NCBI RefSeq assembly: GCF_001005725.1
Contig: NZ_LBIC01000020.1
Location: 1 to 64,000, forward strand
Reading direction: 5' to 3'
Length of the DNA: 64,000 bases
Origin: Sphingobium chungbukense
GTDB taxonomy: Bacteria > Pseudomonadota > Alphaproteobacteria > Sphingomonadales > Sphingomonadaceae
The number at the start of each line of letters is the position of its first letter. Position 1 is the stretch's first letter. Of this stretch, positions 1-8,679 are shown in pieces. The translations under genes and the position numbers were made by a program. Below the pieces are notes generated by a model that worked only from the letters and a program-made list of their open reading frames with translations, had not been told where the DNA came from and made no database searches.

Positions 1-837
1 AATCGCGGAAAAGTCTTGATTGGCGCGGAATGCACCGCAGAGCGCGATGCCTTTCTGACCCTGATCGAGCATGCGTTACCCTCGTGCGCGACCCCGCTTG
101 CCCAGGCAATCCGCACGATCCGGACATTGGCGATCCGCGCTTTGCCGGGCGAGCGGGCCGAGGCCCAGCGGATCATCGCGTCGAGCCTGTCTGAACTCGA
201 CGGGGTTCTTGAAACCCTTGTCCATGCCAGCCTTCCGGGCGAGCCGCTCGAACGGCTGCTCGCACTGATCGACAGCTTCCGCTATTCGCGCGATATTGGC
301 GAGGATTCCCTGTCCGCCACGGCGCACAGTCCATGCTGGGCGATCAACCTCGTCGCTACCGCCCAAGCGCCCCTATTTCATCTGGGTGAGATCCCCCTCC
401 CCTTCCCCGGCGTCGTCCAGCGCCGCCTTTTCAGGGCGGATCGAGGTCCTGCCGTGCGACGTGAAGATGCAAAGGCGGGCCTCCTCGACGCTCTTCATAA
501 CACTCTGTGCGATATCGCCTTGATGCCGCGCGCCAGCGCACTGTTCGCCAAGGAATTTCCTGATCAACGGTCGAATTCCCGGCTCTATCCTAGCTGGATG
601 ATGTTGTACGCTCTGGGATCCCTTACCCCGGCGCAGCTTGCTCGCGCCTTGCCAGCCACCAAGGCGGGTGCCGCGAAACTGCTGCGTCAACTCGTAACGC
701 GGCGTCTCGCCAACAATGGGGGATCCTTCGAACCGTTTTTCTGTGCAACCCGCCTGACTGTATCCTTTCCAGATGCCCCGCATAAGTCTCCTGACGAGAC
801 GTCCTCCGATCGAGAGCATGGCCTGTTTACCCTGTAG
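1..837 (+). CDS. Partial hypothetical protein with possible C-terminal helix-turn-helix
   Basis: The reading frame is open to the left edge, so the true start is probably outside the window; the first possible start inside is a TTG at 16. About 278 residues are visible. They are mainly helical in character, with many Ala, Leu and Arg. A segment around residues 205-235, reading LTPAQLARALPATKAGAAKL, has the spacing of a DNA-binding helix-turn-helix. I do not recognise the family with confidence; proteins of this kind (alpha-helical, HTH near the C-terminus) are often found beside replication genes of alphaproteobacterial plasmids. The gene reads toward the iteron-bearing region. The last 25 residues are polar and look disordered. 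The coding call rests on the long open frame and GC-rich third positions. Confidence 0.55.
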   Translation, partial: NRGKVLIGAECTAERDAFLTLIEHALPSCATPLAQAIRTIRTLAIRALPGERAEAQRIIASSLSELDGVLETLVHASLPGEPLERLLALIDSFRYSRDIGEDSLSATAHSPCWAINLVATAQAPLFHLGEIPLPFPGVVQRRLFRADRGPAVRREDAKAGLLDALHNTLCDIALMPRASALFAKEFPDQRSNSRLYPSWMMLYALGSLTPAQLARALPATKAGAAKLLRQLVTRRLANNGGSFEPFFCATRLTVSFPDAPHKSPDETSSDREHGLFTL

Positions 838-1400
838 CTTCCAAGCCTTAGCGACATATCGGGGTTCCGCGAGCGAGATTGTCGGTTATGATGGGTTCTC
901 CTGAGGACTATCTCCTTGTGCCTTGCCGCAAGGCCAGAGTGACGCATGTTCCCGGTCCGGCTTGGCACGGCGATCAGCGCATCTCGAACCATTTTGCCGA
1001 GGCCCAGCGGTTCGCATGCTCATCCCATGGTCTTTGGGTGGCCCGTCCAGGCGAGTTCCAGGACGATGGTGTACGCATCAATTCCGGTCAGCAGTCCACA
1101 TTCGATTAACGCTGCCGCCTGTTGACGGCTTACGAGCTGCCGATCTCGTAGTAGCAGATCTGGTGCAAAAGAAAGTTTGGTGATTTTCCGGATAGGCCCG
1201 GGAGCCTGGGAACGTCTAGATTGGTCAGCAAGATGAGGAGCGAGCAACGGAAAGGCGTCTTGAGGCTCGTATGCCCAGTCCGTTCTTGATATGTTCAAGG
1301 CACCGCAAAGCATCGATCATTCTTTTCCTAAACTAAATTCAAAATCCAGGCGCCTCGGCGCAGGAAGTTAGAGATTTAGGAATAGGTTAGGATGTTAGAG
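838..1400. other. Intergenic stretch with no convincing gene
   Basis: Several short frames exist on both strands, but none has a good ribosome-binding site, a recognisable family or a consistent codon pattern. From about 1318 to 1400 the sequence becomes AT-richer (for example TTTTCCTAAACTAAATTC) just before the iteron array, which is where a DNA-unwinding element would be expected. That function is inferred from position only. Confidence 0.4.
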
Positions 1401-1460
1401 GTCGTTTTGAACCTTCCGACTCGCGCTTCTTCCACGATTCGGCCTTGAACTCTGGGATGC

Positions 1461-1736
1461 GATAGCACGATAGATCATCCCTGATCGCACGTGGACGAGA
1501 TCTCTGATAGCACGAAGATGAATCCTTGATAGCACGAGCACCCCCTCTCCGGCTTCTACTTGCGGGGTGCGATAGCACGATGAAAGGCTTGAAAATCTCC
1601 ATAAACCGTAGCGAATGCTGGAGAGAGACATCATGAAATTCGTCCTGAATCGGGCGTTGAGGTCGCCTTTATCGTGCTATCACGGCCGGTTCTGCATGCG
1701 GCGGAGATATGGTCGAGACTTCGTCATCGTGCTATC
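1461..1736. repeat. Iteron array, probable replication origin (oriV)
   Basis: The 10-mer GATAGCACGA occurs at 1461-1470, 1506-1515, 1528-1537 and 1571-1580. A two-mismatch copy (GATCGCACGT) lies at 1483-1492, and inverted copies (TCGTGCTATC) at 1672-1681 and 1727-1736. The starts at 1461, 1483, 1506 and 1528 are 22, 23 and 22 bp apart, about two helical turns, so bound protein molecules would sit on one face of the DNA. Such directly repeated, helically phased sites are the hallmark of iterons bound by a plasmid initiator. The cognate protein is presumably RepA encoded at 3115-4389. No long ORF with a good start covers the array. The inverted outer copies could serve copy-number control (handcuffing) or repA regulation; that part is inference. 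Confidence 0.8.
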
Positions 1737-1739
1737 GAG

Positions 1740-3114
1740 GATAGGTGACTGTCCGGGCCCGGCGTCGCTCATGTCGCACTATGACATTGCAAGGACTCGA
1801 ACGGGAAGATCACGAGATTCCGCTGAAATGACGGAATATCCCCCTAGGCCTTGGGTGTCTGGCGCCCCGGACCTGGATGGACAGGCGCCAGTTCGGAATT
1901 CCGCAGGTGCAGCGGATCCGCGCGGAAAGATGCTGGGGCGCCGCATAGCGCGGGCTAGGAGGTGGGCTCTGCGCGATCTTTACACTCAGCTGCGGCCGTA
2001 TAGCCCCTCCCCGCTCCGGCGCCTGGCATTCTCCAGCAGCGCTGGTTTTGGTCGGCTGGTCACGCCCTGAACCTTATTCCTCATCCGCTGTAATAATCTG
2101 GAGAGACATGCCGGCTGAACCTGGGCTTTGGGCCGCCCTGACTCAGTCTGCTTGCCCTTTCCCCGTTCCATTCATAGCCGCATCCCGCTTCTTATCTGCT
2201 GCGTTGCAACTCCGACATTATGAGGAACTGGCGCCGGCCTTTGGCAGGATCGCTGTCGACAGAGGGAGGGTAGACAAAGCCGCGATGGGAATCGCGCCAG
2301 TTCTACCGGCGGATCATGGGTCGGTAACTAAGGCACTTGCCGGAAGGCACCATCCTCGATGCGGTAATAGGGGCACGGATGGGTGGTGTAAGCACGAAGT
2401 TGCCTTCGGCAACATATTGCCTAAGTGACAGATAATACACGGGAATATGCCGTTTTTGGCATTCGAGCCAATGCTAGATCGATCTTGTGGAGAAGGAAGG
2501 AAGTCAGAGCTATTCAACCGTAACGCTACTATTTTCTTCTTAGATCCCGGCCCGAATAGGGGCACATGGGTTTTTCTCTCTCAAAGCGGCGATGGCTGAT
2601 GGAGTCGCTGCTCGGAGCGCTTGGAACGGCTTCGTTTCTGCTGGGCTGCGGGGGCGTGATGGCTGGATCGGGCTCTGCCTGAGATGCATCTGCGCTCTGC
2701 TGGCCGGAACGTGCTATCGGGCATCGGGCCGTCACCCTTTGTCCGAGGGCACAAAATGGCTGGAAAACAAGCTTTAGCGGGATGCACGGAGCAGAAGATG
2801 GCATCGGATTTTCATATCCGCGATAGCACGATCAGATGTCTTGTCGGTGTGTTGATTCCCGGATCCGGATGGCGGGCCGCTTGATGGGCGTGCGAATGCC
2901 GCGCCGCATAGGGCCTGTCTCAGTGATGGACTCGTGGCAATGGCTTCGTCGCTCGCGACTACCAGATGTGAGCGGGAAGGGGAGGGGAGGGGCGCAATAT
3001 TGGGGGAGAGGGGCGCCAGCGCGTTTCCAGGTGATCTGGCTTGGCCAGGATCAGGGCTTTAGCGAACGCATGAAACGCCGGCATGTCGTAGCTCACGCTT
3101 GCTAGGATGCCGCC
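1740..3114. other. Non-coding origin-proximal region with distal iteron and palindrome
   Basis: About 1.4 kb without a convincing gene; the frames present are short and lack ribosome-binding sites. Two sites stand out. One perfect iteron copy (GATAGCACGA) lies at 2822-2831, isolated from the main array. A palindrome, GTTGCC-TTC-GGCAAC, lies at 2399-2413 and is followed by sequence resembling that beside the palindrome in the repA leader. The region may contain part of the origin or a partition site. Confidence 0.5.
2399..2413. promoter_or_regulatory. Palindrome matching the repA-leader site (candidate ParB or RepA binding site)
   Basis: GTTGCC and GGCAAC arms are separated by TTC. The sequence after it, ATATTGCCTAAGTGACAG, resembles the CGGCTTAAGTTGCTG that follows the second palindrome at 4420-4440. 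The sharing of both palindrome and flank suggests a duplicated protein-binding site on either side of repA. ParB centromere (parS) and RepA operator are both possible. Confidence 0.45.
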
Positions 3115-4389
3115 TCAGGCGCGCGGCAGATTGTGCTTGTTGCGTTGATGATGGCTCTTCATGAAGAAATAGAAGCGCTTTGAATAGTTGGCTGGAAGTT
3201 CGGAGAGGTTCTTGGCGATGTAGCTGTCGAACCGCGCCATGAGGACATCAAGATCCCAGCCGGGGAAATCACGACGTATCGCCGCATAGGTCTCCGGATC
3301 TATAACATCCTTCGCCGTGTTACCCTGCCGACGCGGTGGGGTCCGTGCAGGCGCTCTTCCGGGGGCATCTGCTACGCGAAACCCTTGCGCCGTGCTTGCG
3401 ACAAGAGCAGCCATCTCCTCCGGTGACACAAGATCGGCCTTATCAACCGACGGCGGCGGAACGAATGAGACCGGTCCTCGCTTGGGCCGGGTCTGTGCTG
3501 ACGAGTTAGGCGCAGGCGAGGGGGGCTTCCCCGTGCCATCCCAGTCCTTGCGCATCACCATCCAGAGCTTTGGGTTGGCCGATTTTTCATCACGGACTTC
3601 AATATGGAGCTCGGGCAAAGCGTCTGCCCGCGCGATCGCCATGAGCGATGCCTTAAACTTGGCGGCGCTCTGCTCGCTGCCGCTCTTTTGCAGCAACGTG
3701 TCAAATCCGATAGTGAAACCGTCCGGCCCGTTGCCGCCTGCATGCTTTCGCGCCGCGCGATAAAGCCAGCGTTCAATGCCCCCCTTGAGGTCAAAATAGG
3801 CTGGATGTACCGAAAGTACGGATTTCTGGTCAAGCACCCCGTCGAAGAACCATTTTGCAAGTGTGACTTCGATACAAAGTACCTTGTTACGTCGCTCATC
3901 AATCAACTGGGTCCAGCTGTCGATCCATGAGAACGTAACTTCCCGCGACTTACCCTTGGCGCAGATATTGGTCTTGATTGTCGTGGCCTGCAGGCGGTCA
4001 AGCGCATCTCGAAGACGTTCATAGGCCCGTCCGGAGGTGTCTCTGCGAATGAGCTTCATAATGTCCGCAGGGTGAACCCTGATGGTGGGGGAGAGCTGGT
4101 TGGAACGTTGTCTCTGCTCGTTAAGATAGGACGCAAAGAATATCATGATGTCAGCATCCCATATCGTCGCCATCCCATAATGAGGGTTGGCTGACACATG
4201 GACGCTGACCTGGCCATTGGGACTGAGATAATGAATAGGTTTGACGCGCTTCTTGGCCAGCGAAAAAAACGGACGCTGCATTGTCTCCTGATAATCACGC
4301 AGCGACATATCCCCGAAGTCGGGCAGGGGCGTAAACATCTCGAAACTGAGTTGCACTTGCCGACCAAGAGAGGGTGCCGATTCAGCCAT
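3115..4389 (-). CDS. repA: Plasmid replication initiator protein RepA (RPA family)
   Basis: A 424-residue protein that matches the replication initiator protein A family of alphaproteobacterial, especially sphingomonad, plasmids. Recognisable features are the N-terminal FFSLAKKRVKPIHYLSPNGQ stretch, the segment describing a DNA-contacting domain around residues 60-130, and WLYRAARKHAGG near residue 210. Residues about 290-355 are Pro/Ser-rich and look like a linker, followed by a C-terminal domain (RRDFPGWDLDVLMARFDSYI). It should bind the GATAGCACGA iterons and recruit the host replisome. It lies 121 bp downstream of parB in the same direction; the gap holds a strong palindrome in the mRNA leader, so autoregulation or ParB control is likely. 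ATG start at 4389. No frameshift is seen. Confidence 0.93.
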   Translation of the reverse strand: MAESAPSLGRQVQLSFEMFTPLPDFGDMSLRDYQETMQRPFFSLAKKRVKPIHYLSPNGQVSVHVSANPHYGMATIWDADIMIFFASYLNEQRQRSNQLSPTIRVHPADIMKLIRRDTSGRAYERLRDALDRLQATTIKTNICAKGKSREVTFSWIDSWTQLIDERRNKVLCIEVTLAKWFFDGVLDQKSVLSVHPAYFDLKGGIERWLYRAARKHAGGNGPDGFTIGFDTLLQKSGSEQSAAKFKASLMAIARADALPELHIEVRDEKSANPKLWMVMRKDWDGTGKPPSPAPNSSAQTRPKRGPVSFVPPPSVDKADLVSPEEMAALVASTAQGFRVADAPGRAPARTPPRRQGNTAKDVIDPETYAAIRRDFPGWDLDVLMARFDSYIAKNLSELPANYSKRFYFFMKSHHQRNKHNLPRA

Positions 4390-4419
4390 CTCTAGCGTCC
4401 AAGCCCTCCGGCAAGGCGA

Positions 4420-4440
4420 GATGTTGCCGAAGGCAACATC
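4420..4440. promoter_or_regulatory. 21-bp palindrome in the repA leader
   Basis: Perfect 9-bp arms GATGTTGCC and GGCAACATC separated by GAA (TTC on the transcribed strand). It sits about 30 bp upstream of the repA ATG. As RNA it could form a stable stem, but there is no U-run, so it is not a simple terminator. The same core recurs at 2399-2413. The best readings are an operator for repA or a parS-like ParB site. Confidence 0.55.
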
Positions 4441-4510
4441 GGCTTAAGTTGCTGTTTTAAAGAGATAAATCTCTGAAACAAGGTTTTTGGAAAAGATGCA
4501 ATCGGCGCAG

Positions 4511-5539
4511 TCATGCCCGTGTCCTGTTCCAGATCCGCGAACGCTCTATCGTGGCGCGGAGCCCTTCGATCAGCTCTTCAATCGAACTTTCCGTGGGCAC
4601 GATCTTGACGACAAGTTCCGTAGCCCTGTCCCGTTCGACAATGCCAAATTCCTTCCCTGCAGAAGTGCATAGCGTCTGCTTTTGCCGTCGAGGCCGGGCC
4701 TGTACGGCGTTGGCTGCTTCCAGCAGACGGGCAACCACCTCGCCTGCCGGAATGACCGCCTCCTCAAAGCTCTGCTTGAGGCTTTGTTCCTCCGAAATGG
4801 TGCTTGCGGCTTGTTCCATGCGCGCGAGCTTTTCCCTGTCGTCCATCAGAGGCAGGAGGGGCTTGGCAAAGTGAAGCGTCAGGTCACGAGGCGACCCGAA
4901 GGCCGCAACGATCGTCGCGGGCATTTCGGAAAGCGCGATATAGCGCGACAATGTGCCAGGGCTGAGCTTCAGCCGCTCCGACATCCGGCGCTGCACCCCG
5001 CCATAATGGGCATGCAATGCTTCCCTGTAATTGATCGCGCGCTCATAATCGGAGATGTCCTCACGCTCGCGATTCTCGATGTCGGCGACCCGGAAGGCTG
5101 CCTCGTCCGTCAAATCCTCGATCGAGGCGTAAAGGCTGATTTCAGGATGATCATTGGCGTTCAGCCAGGCGACCGCCCAATGGCGCCGGGTGCCGGTCAC
5201 CAACTCATAGCGCTTGTCGCCAAGGGGTGTCGGGCGCACGATCACCGGGATCCGGTTCCCGTTCTCCGCGATAAGGGAGTCAATGAGCGTTCTGACCCGC
5301 TCTTCTGTGAGGGCCGCGTAATCCCGGGCGTTGCCCGGCCAGATCGAGACCTCGTCGGGCTTGAGCGAGATAGCCGGCTTCTTGAGGAGCTTTGCTGCTT
5401 CCTCGAAATTATCCAGCCGCCGCGCAGCAAAGTTCATCGGCTTGCGTGGACGTGAGGCGACCTCCTGTTCGCCCACCCCGTCGCCTTGGCCGGCAGCGGT
5501 GTTCGCTATGACCTCGTCGAAAATCGCACGCTTGCTCAT
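4511..5539 (-). CDS. parB: Plasmid partition protein ParB (RepB-like)
   Basis: A 342-residue ParB/RepB-type centromere-binding protein. The ParB N-terminal nuclease-like fold is visible: SIWPGNARDYAAL near residue 65, then GTRRHWA near residue 116, the conserved box of the family, and ENREREDISDYERAINY near 154-170. A helix-turn-helix follows (MSERLKLSPGTLSRYIAL, about 185-203), with a C-terminal dimerisation region after it. ParB binds parS on the plasmid and stimulates the ParA ATPase so that copies are segregated. Its ATG overlaps the parA stop by 4 nt, so the two are translationally coupled. Candidate binding sites are the GTTGCC palindromes flanking repA and the direct repeat upstream of parA. 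Confidence 0.93.
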   Translation of the reverse strand: MSKRAIFDEVIANTAAGQGDGVGEQEVASRPRKPMNFAARRLDNFEEAAKLLKKPAISLKPDEVSIWPGNARDYAALTEERVRTLIDSLIAENGNRIPVIVRPTPLGDKRYELVTGTRRHWAVAWLNANDHPEISLYASIEDLTDEAAFRVADIENREREDISDYERAINYREALHAHYGGVQRRMSERLKLSPGTLSRYIALSEMPATIVAAFGSPRDLTLHFAKPLLPLMDDREKLARMEQAASTISEEQSLKQSFEEAVIPAGEVVARLLEAANAVQARPRRQKQTLCTSAGKEFGIVERDRATELVVKIVPTESSIEELIEGLRATIERSRIWNRTRA

Positions 5540-6738
5540 GCCGCTTCCCCGTCCAGCAGGCGACGGTCATCGAAACCCGTCATGCTCGTCGAGGGCCATT
5601 GCTGCCGGATCACGTGCAGGACTTCGGAAAACACCAGATCCAGGTTGTCCCGGCAGCGCGTGAAAGTCTTGTGAGAAGAAATGGGTTTGTCGGACTCGTA
5701 CACAGAACGAAACTCCTGCACCGAGTTCTTGATCTCTTCCGATGCAAGTATGGGGTTCGTAAGCATGTTCGTGCCGCACATCTGCTGCAGGATCCTCAGC
5801 ATTCCGGTTTCCCCGTCCGCCGAGCGCGAATAGTTCGACGCCACCACCCGGATGAAATCATAATTGACGCCCATGTCATAACCCTGGAGCGACTCCAGCG
5901 TGTCGGCGATGTTGGTCATGAAGTGTATCGTCGAGAGGAAATCGAGCTGGCGTGCCGGCACTGGTATGACAAGGCCCGTCGCGGCCGCCATCACATTCAT
6001 CCCCAGAAAACCCATCGCTGGCGGCGGATCGAGAAGAATGACGTCAAATTCCCGGCGAACCTGGCTGATGCCGGACCTCAAGAGGCCAAAGCGGCGCATG
6101 ATCTCCTGGCGGCCCTCCGCGCCGGCCACCATATGCCATTCAATCTCGCCGAGTCCCAGGCTCGAGGGAACTATCTTCGTCGTGGGCCAGGCCGTGTCCC
6201 GGATGGTCAGTCGAAAATCGTTCAGGGGCGCGGTTGGTGCGAGAAAATGGGCGAGCGTCTCTTCGCTTTCCCATAGCTCTTCCTGATCAACGTCGAAGAG
6301 CGAGCTGGTCGAGGCCTGCGGATCGCAGTCGACTACCAGGACCCTCAGCCCCTGCAGGGAAAGATAATCCGCCAGATGCTTGGTGATGGTGCTTTTGCCG
6401 ACACCACCCTTGAAATTCTGCACAGCAAGGACGACCGCAGGCTCATGGGACTGCTTGCCTGGAATAATGCCCAAGCCCTGCCGGATGAGGGTCAGATCCT
6501 CCAGGGTATAGTAGCGGCGCCCGTTCGAACCGATCTTGGGTTGGGGCAGGCGGCCCTTGGCCTCGGCCTTTGCCAGGGCTTCGGGCGTGCGGCCGATGAG
6601 GTCAGCCGCACGGCCCGGACCGAAGGTGAGCTCGAGCCGCTTACGCGCACGAGGTCGAAAGGCGACCTTCTTGAGCTGGGAACTTAAGGCTTCGCCATTG
6701 TCGACCATGGCTCTGAGGTTGGATATCGTATCGATCAT
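5536..6738 (-). CDS. parA: Plasmid partition ATPase ParA
   Basis: A 400-residue ParA/Soj-family ATPase. The deviant Walker A motif KGGVGKST is at residues 110-117, followed by VVDCDPQASTS and the Walker B-like VILLDPPPAMG. The N-terminal hundred residues include a helix-turn-helix/MerR-like segment (ADLIGRTPEALAKAEAKGRL, then RRYYTLEDL), which marks the long, type Ia form of plasmid ParA that also represses its own promoter. It works with ParB, whose gene overlaps the end of this one by 4 nt (ATGA). It heads a leftward parA-parB-repA set. The region upstream (6771-6814) carries a 30-bp-spaced direct repeat suitable as its operator. ATG at 6738. Confidence 0.95.
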   Translation of the reverse strand: MIDTISNLRAMVDNGEALSSQLKKVAFRPRARKRLELTFGPGRAADLIGRTPEALAKAEAKGRLPQPKIGSNGRRYYTLEDLTLIRQGLGIIPGKQSHEPAVVLAVQNFKGGVGKSTITKHLADYLSLQGLRVLVVDCDPQASTSSLFDVDQEELWESEETLAHFLAPTAPLNDFRLTIRDTAWPTTKIVPSSLGLGEIEWHMVAGAEGRQEIMRRFGLLRSGISQVRREFDVILLDPPPAMGFLGMNVMAAATGLVIPVPARQLDFLSTIHFMTNIADTLESLQGYDMGVNYDFIRVVASNYSRSADGETGMLRILQQMCGTNMLTNPILASEEIKNSVQEFRSVYESDKPISSHKTFTRCRDNLDLVFSEVLHVIRQQWPSTSMTGFDDRRLLDGEAA

Positions 6739-6770
6739 GGAGCCCCCGGGCCGAATCGCTAAGGTGCGAC

Positions 6771-6814
6771 GGTTGCCAATAAATTACGTAACTGACGGAT
6801 GGTTGTCAATAAAT
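6771..6814. promoter_or_regulatory. Phased direct repeat upstream of parA (candidate par operator or centromere)
   Basis: GGTTGCCAATAAAT at 6771-6784 and GGTTGTCAATAAAT at 6801-6814 differ at one base and start exactly 30 bp apart, close to three helical turns. They lie 33-76 bp upstream of the parA start. A near-palindrome, GGTTACGTGACC, follows at 6844-6855, and TTACGTAA lies between the repeats. Type Ia ParA proteins repress their own promoters, so this is a good operator candidate; a role as parS is also possible. Confidence 0.5.
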
Positions 6815-7231
6815 CGCCGGTTTTTCCGGAATTTTCCAAACCGGGTTACGTGACCGCTGGCCTGAATCTCGATTTGGCCCGAACCGGCTCCGTTTTCCCG
6901 CATGGGTCACGAAGCATATTTGCTTGGCGCAAGATGCTGCGAAAGACAGGCTCGCAACTGGATCCGCTTTCCCCGCCGCGCTCCTCCCGGCGCGTGATCG
7001 ACGACAGGCCTCGATCGCTCCCTCCCGATGCTCCACTTGGCAGCCCGTGGTCGGGCGCGACTGCTCATGCTCGAGGCAAGGTCCGCACCGAACGTTGCGC
7101 CAAATCATAACGAATATTGATCTCATCTTCGGCGCATTCGACAAATGCTTGCGGATGCAGGCATTGGCGTTACAAGAAGGCGATGGGTGAAATAATCATG
7201 ACGCCCAACGCTACAATCCAGACGGGGAATT

Positions 7232-8038
7232 ATGTCGGAAACCAAGCAGAAGGCGAAGAAGGGGAACGCGTCCACTACCGGTGCGAAGGTCAGGGGCAGC
7301 TTGCCACTCTATCACGACCCCCGGGCCGTCCATAGCGCCACACACCGCGACGTAGCAGTGCATGTGGGACCGGGTGACTTCTCCTTCGCTCGGAAGGCGC
7401 CGATGGTCCAGATCGCCGTCGACGAGTTTGAGCGCGCCGCTCTCGACTATCCCATCGTGTTCTTCGGTGAGGATCATCAACCCTATGTCGTGACTGGCCT
7501 CGACGCCGAACGAAACCTCTTTGTCGCGGAGGGCGGCTATCGTCCGGATGCCTACGTGCCCGCCTATCTCCGGCGCTATCCCTTCGTGTTTGCGCGTGAC
7601 GAGGGCAGCGACGCCCTGATCCTCTGTCTGGATCATGGCTCGAGCCGTGTGGCAAAGGTCGGGGATGAAGGTGCTGCCGCGTTGTTCGAGGGCGACGAGC
7701 CTACTGTGCTGACGCGCCAGGCCCTGGAGTTTTGTGAGAATTACGAGGCCGCCCAAGCGCGCACCCGGATACTTGTGGGCCTGCTCCTCGAGCTTGAACT
7801 GTTCGAGGTCAAGCAGGTTCATTACACACCTCCTGGAGAAGCAACGGCCAACCTTCTGCTTGAATATCGGACAATCGACCGAGCCCGGCTGGACGCCCTT
7901 GCTCCGGACGACTTCCTGAGGCTGCGTGAGGCAGGGGCCCTGCCATCCATCTTCGCGCAGATCGCGTCGCAGGCGAACTGGGATATTCTCGCCGTCAGCC
8001 GGCGCGAGGTCGAGGACCAGATGGTAAAGGCGGCCTAG
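7232..8038 (+). CDS. SapC family protein
   Basis: A 268-residue protein of the SapC family. Typical features are LPLYHDPRAVHSATHRDVAV near the N-terminus, YPIVFFGEDHQPYVVTGLDA in the middle, and a segment with AYVPAYLRRYPFVFARDE. SapC was named from Campylobacter S-layer work, but in sphingomonads and Caulobacter it usually accompanies TonB-dependent receptors, cupin-like proteins and flavin halogenases; its biochemical role is not established. There is no signal peptide, so it is probably cytoplasmic. ATG at 7232 follows a GGGG ribosome-binding site. Here it stands alone between the par locus and the giant autotransporter, without its usual partners. Confidence 0.85.
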   Translation: MSETKQKAKKGNASTTGAKVRGSLPLYHDPRAVHSATHRDVAVHVGPGDFSFARKAPMVQIAVDEFERAALDYPIVFFGEDHQPYVVTGLDAERNLFVAEGGYRPDAYVPAYLRRYPFVFARDEGSDALILCLDHGSSRVAKVGDEGAAALFEGDEPTVLTRQALEFCENYEAAQARTRILVGLLLELELFEVKQVHYTPPGEATANLLLEYRTIDRARLDALAPDDFLRLREAGALPSIFAQIASQANWDILAVSRREVEDQMVKAA

Positions 8039-8315
8039 TCAAAAGCCGCCGTTGCGTCGGAAGTATCGCGACCGAGAACGAATATGCTTTGCTCAGGCAA
8101 ACTGGACGCCGGCCCCAGGCCTGCGTCCAATGGGCGTCGAGGTTCCGGCGGGCACGCAATGTGAGCGTGGCGCGCGTTGCTTCCATCACATGGCGGCTGC
8201 ACATTTAGTCCGCCGTGCGAAAGGCCGCTTCGAACTCTGGCGAAGGGGACGAAGAGGATCGTTCCATGGAATAGAAGTGCAATAACAAGAATACACATGC
8301 ATTCGTAAGTTAGAA

Positions 8316-8336
8316 AATGCTTGCCTGACAAGCATT
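8316..8336. promoter_or_regulatory. Inverted repeat, possible operator
   Basis: AATGCTTG-CCTGA-CAAGCATT: 8-bp perfect arms around a 5-bp spacer, inside the AT-rich stretch upstream of the giant adhesin gene. There is no U-run, so a protein-binding site is more likely than a terminator. The regulator is unknown. Confidence 0.4.
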
Positions 8337-8481
8337 CATTAACCATTATTCACGGTCGAGTGAAGGGTGATGGTGGAGACCGCCGGCCCCCTTCCTGAAA
8401 AAATGGCAAACCGGCGGTGACGGCGGGACGCAAAACCTCCGGTCTCAACGCGAGATAGCGGGGCTGCTGAAGGAAGGTTTG

Positions 8482-8625
8482 ATGTCTCAGATGCCTGCGG
8501 ACGACACGGTCCGCTTCATACCGAGCCGGCGCAAGACTGGTTCTGCCAGCGACAGGGTCTGGCCGGACCGTGTTTGGCCAATGGCGCGGGCGACGCACCG
8601 CCAGGGGGCGGTTCTTCAAGGATAA
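8482..8625 (+). CDS. Possible 47-residue upstream ORF, in frame with the giant autotransporter
   Basis: ATG at 8482 follows GAAGGAAGG at optimal spacing. The frame codes for 47 residues, basic and rich in Arg (begins MSQMPADDTVRF), and ends in TAA at 8623. It is in the same frame as the giant autotransporter gene whose first usable start is 8680, with only that stop and 18 codons between. It could be a leader peptide, a translated remnant of a longer N-terminus, or chance. No family is recognised. Confidence 0.25.
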   Translation: MSQMPADDTVRFIPSRRKTGSASDRVWPDRVWPMARATHRQGAVLQG

Positions 8626-8679
8626 TGTTCGAGGGCGCGGGCCTGCCTCACGGGCGGCGGGCAACGGCACAAAGCGTGC

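Larger units (their letters stand above)
8039..8679. other. Upstream region of the giant autotransporter
   Basis: About 640 bp without a convincing large gene. AT content rises between 8275 and 8350, the likely promoter zone. It contains a perfect inverted repeat at 8316-8336 and, further down, a short frame at 8482-8625 with a good ribosome-binding site. The long untranslated leader suggests regulated expression of the downstream adhesin. Confidence 0.4.

Noticed and set aside
1020..1313. 97-codon minus-strand frame before the iterons.
   Set aside because: Some helical character but no ribosome-binding site, no family and no partner; not enough to call a gene.
4682..5455. 257-codon plus-strand frame within parB.
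   Set aside because: Antisense of parB; no ribosome-binding site or family.
7211..7822. 203-codon minus-strand frame opposite the SapC gene.
   Set aside because: Shadow frame; the plus-strand frame matches the SapC family.
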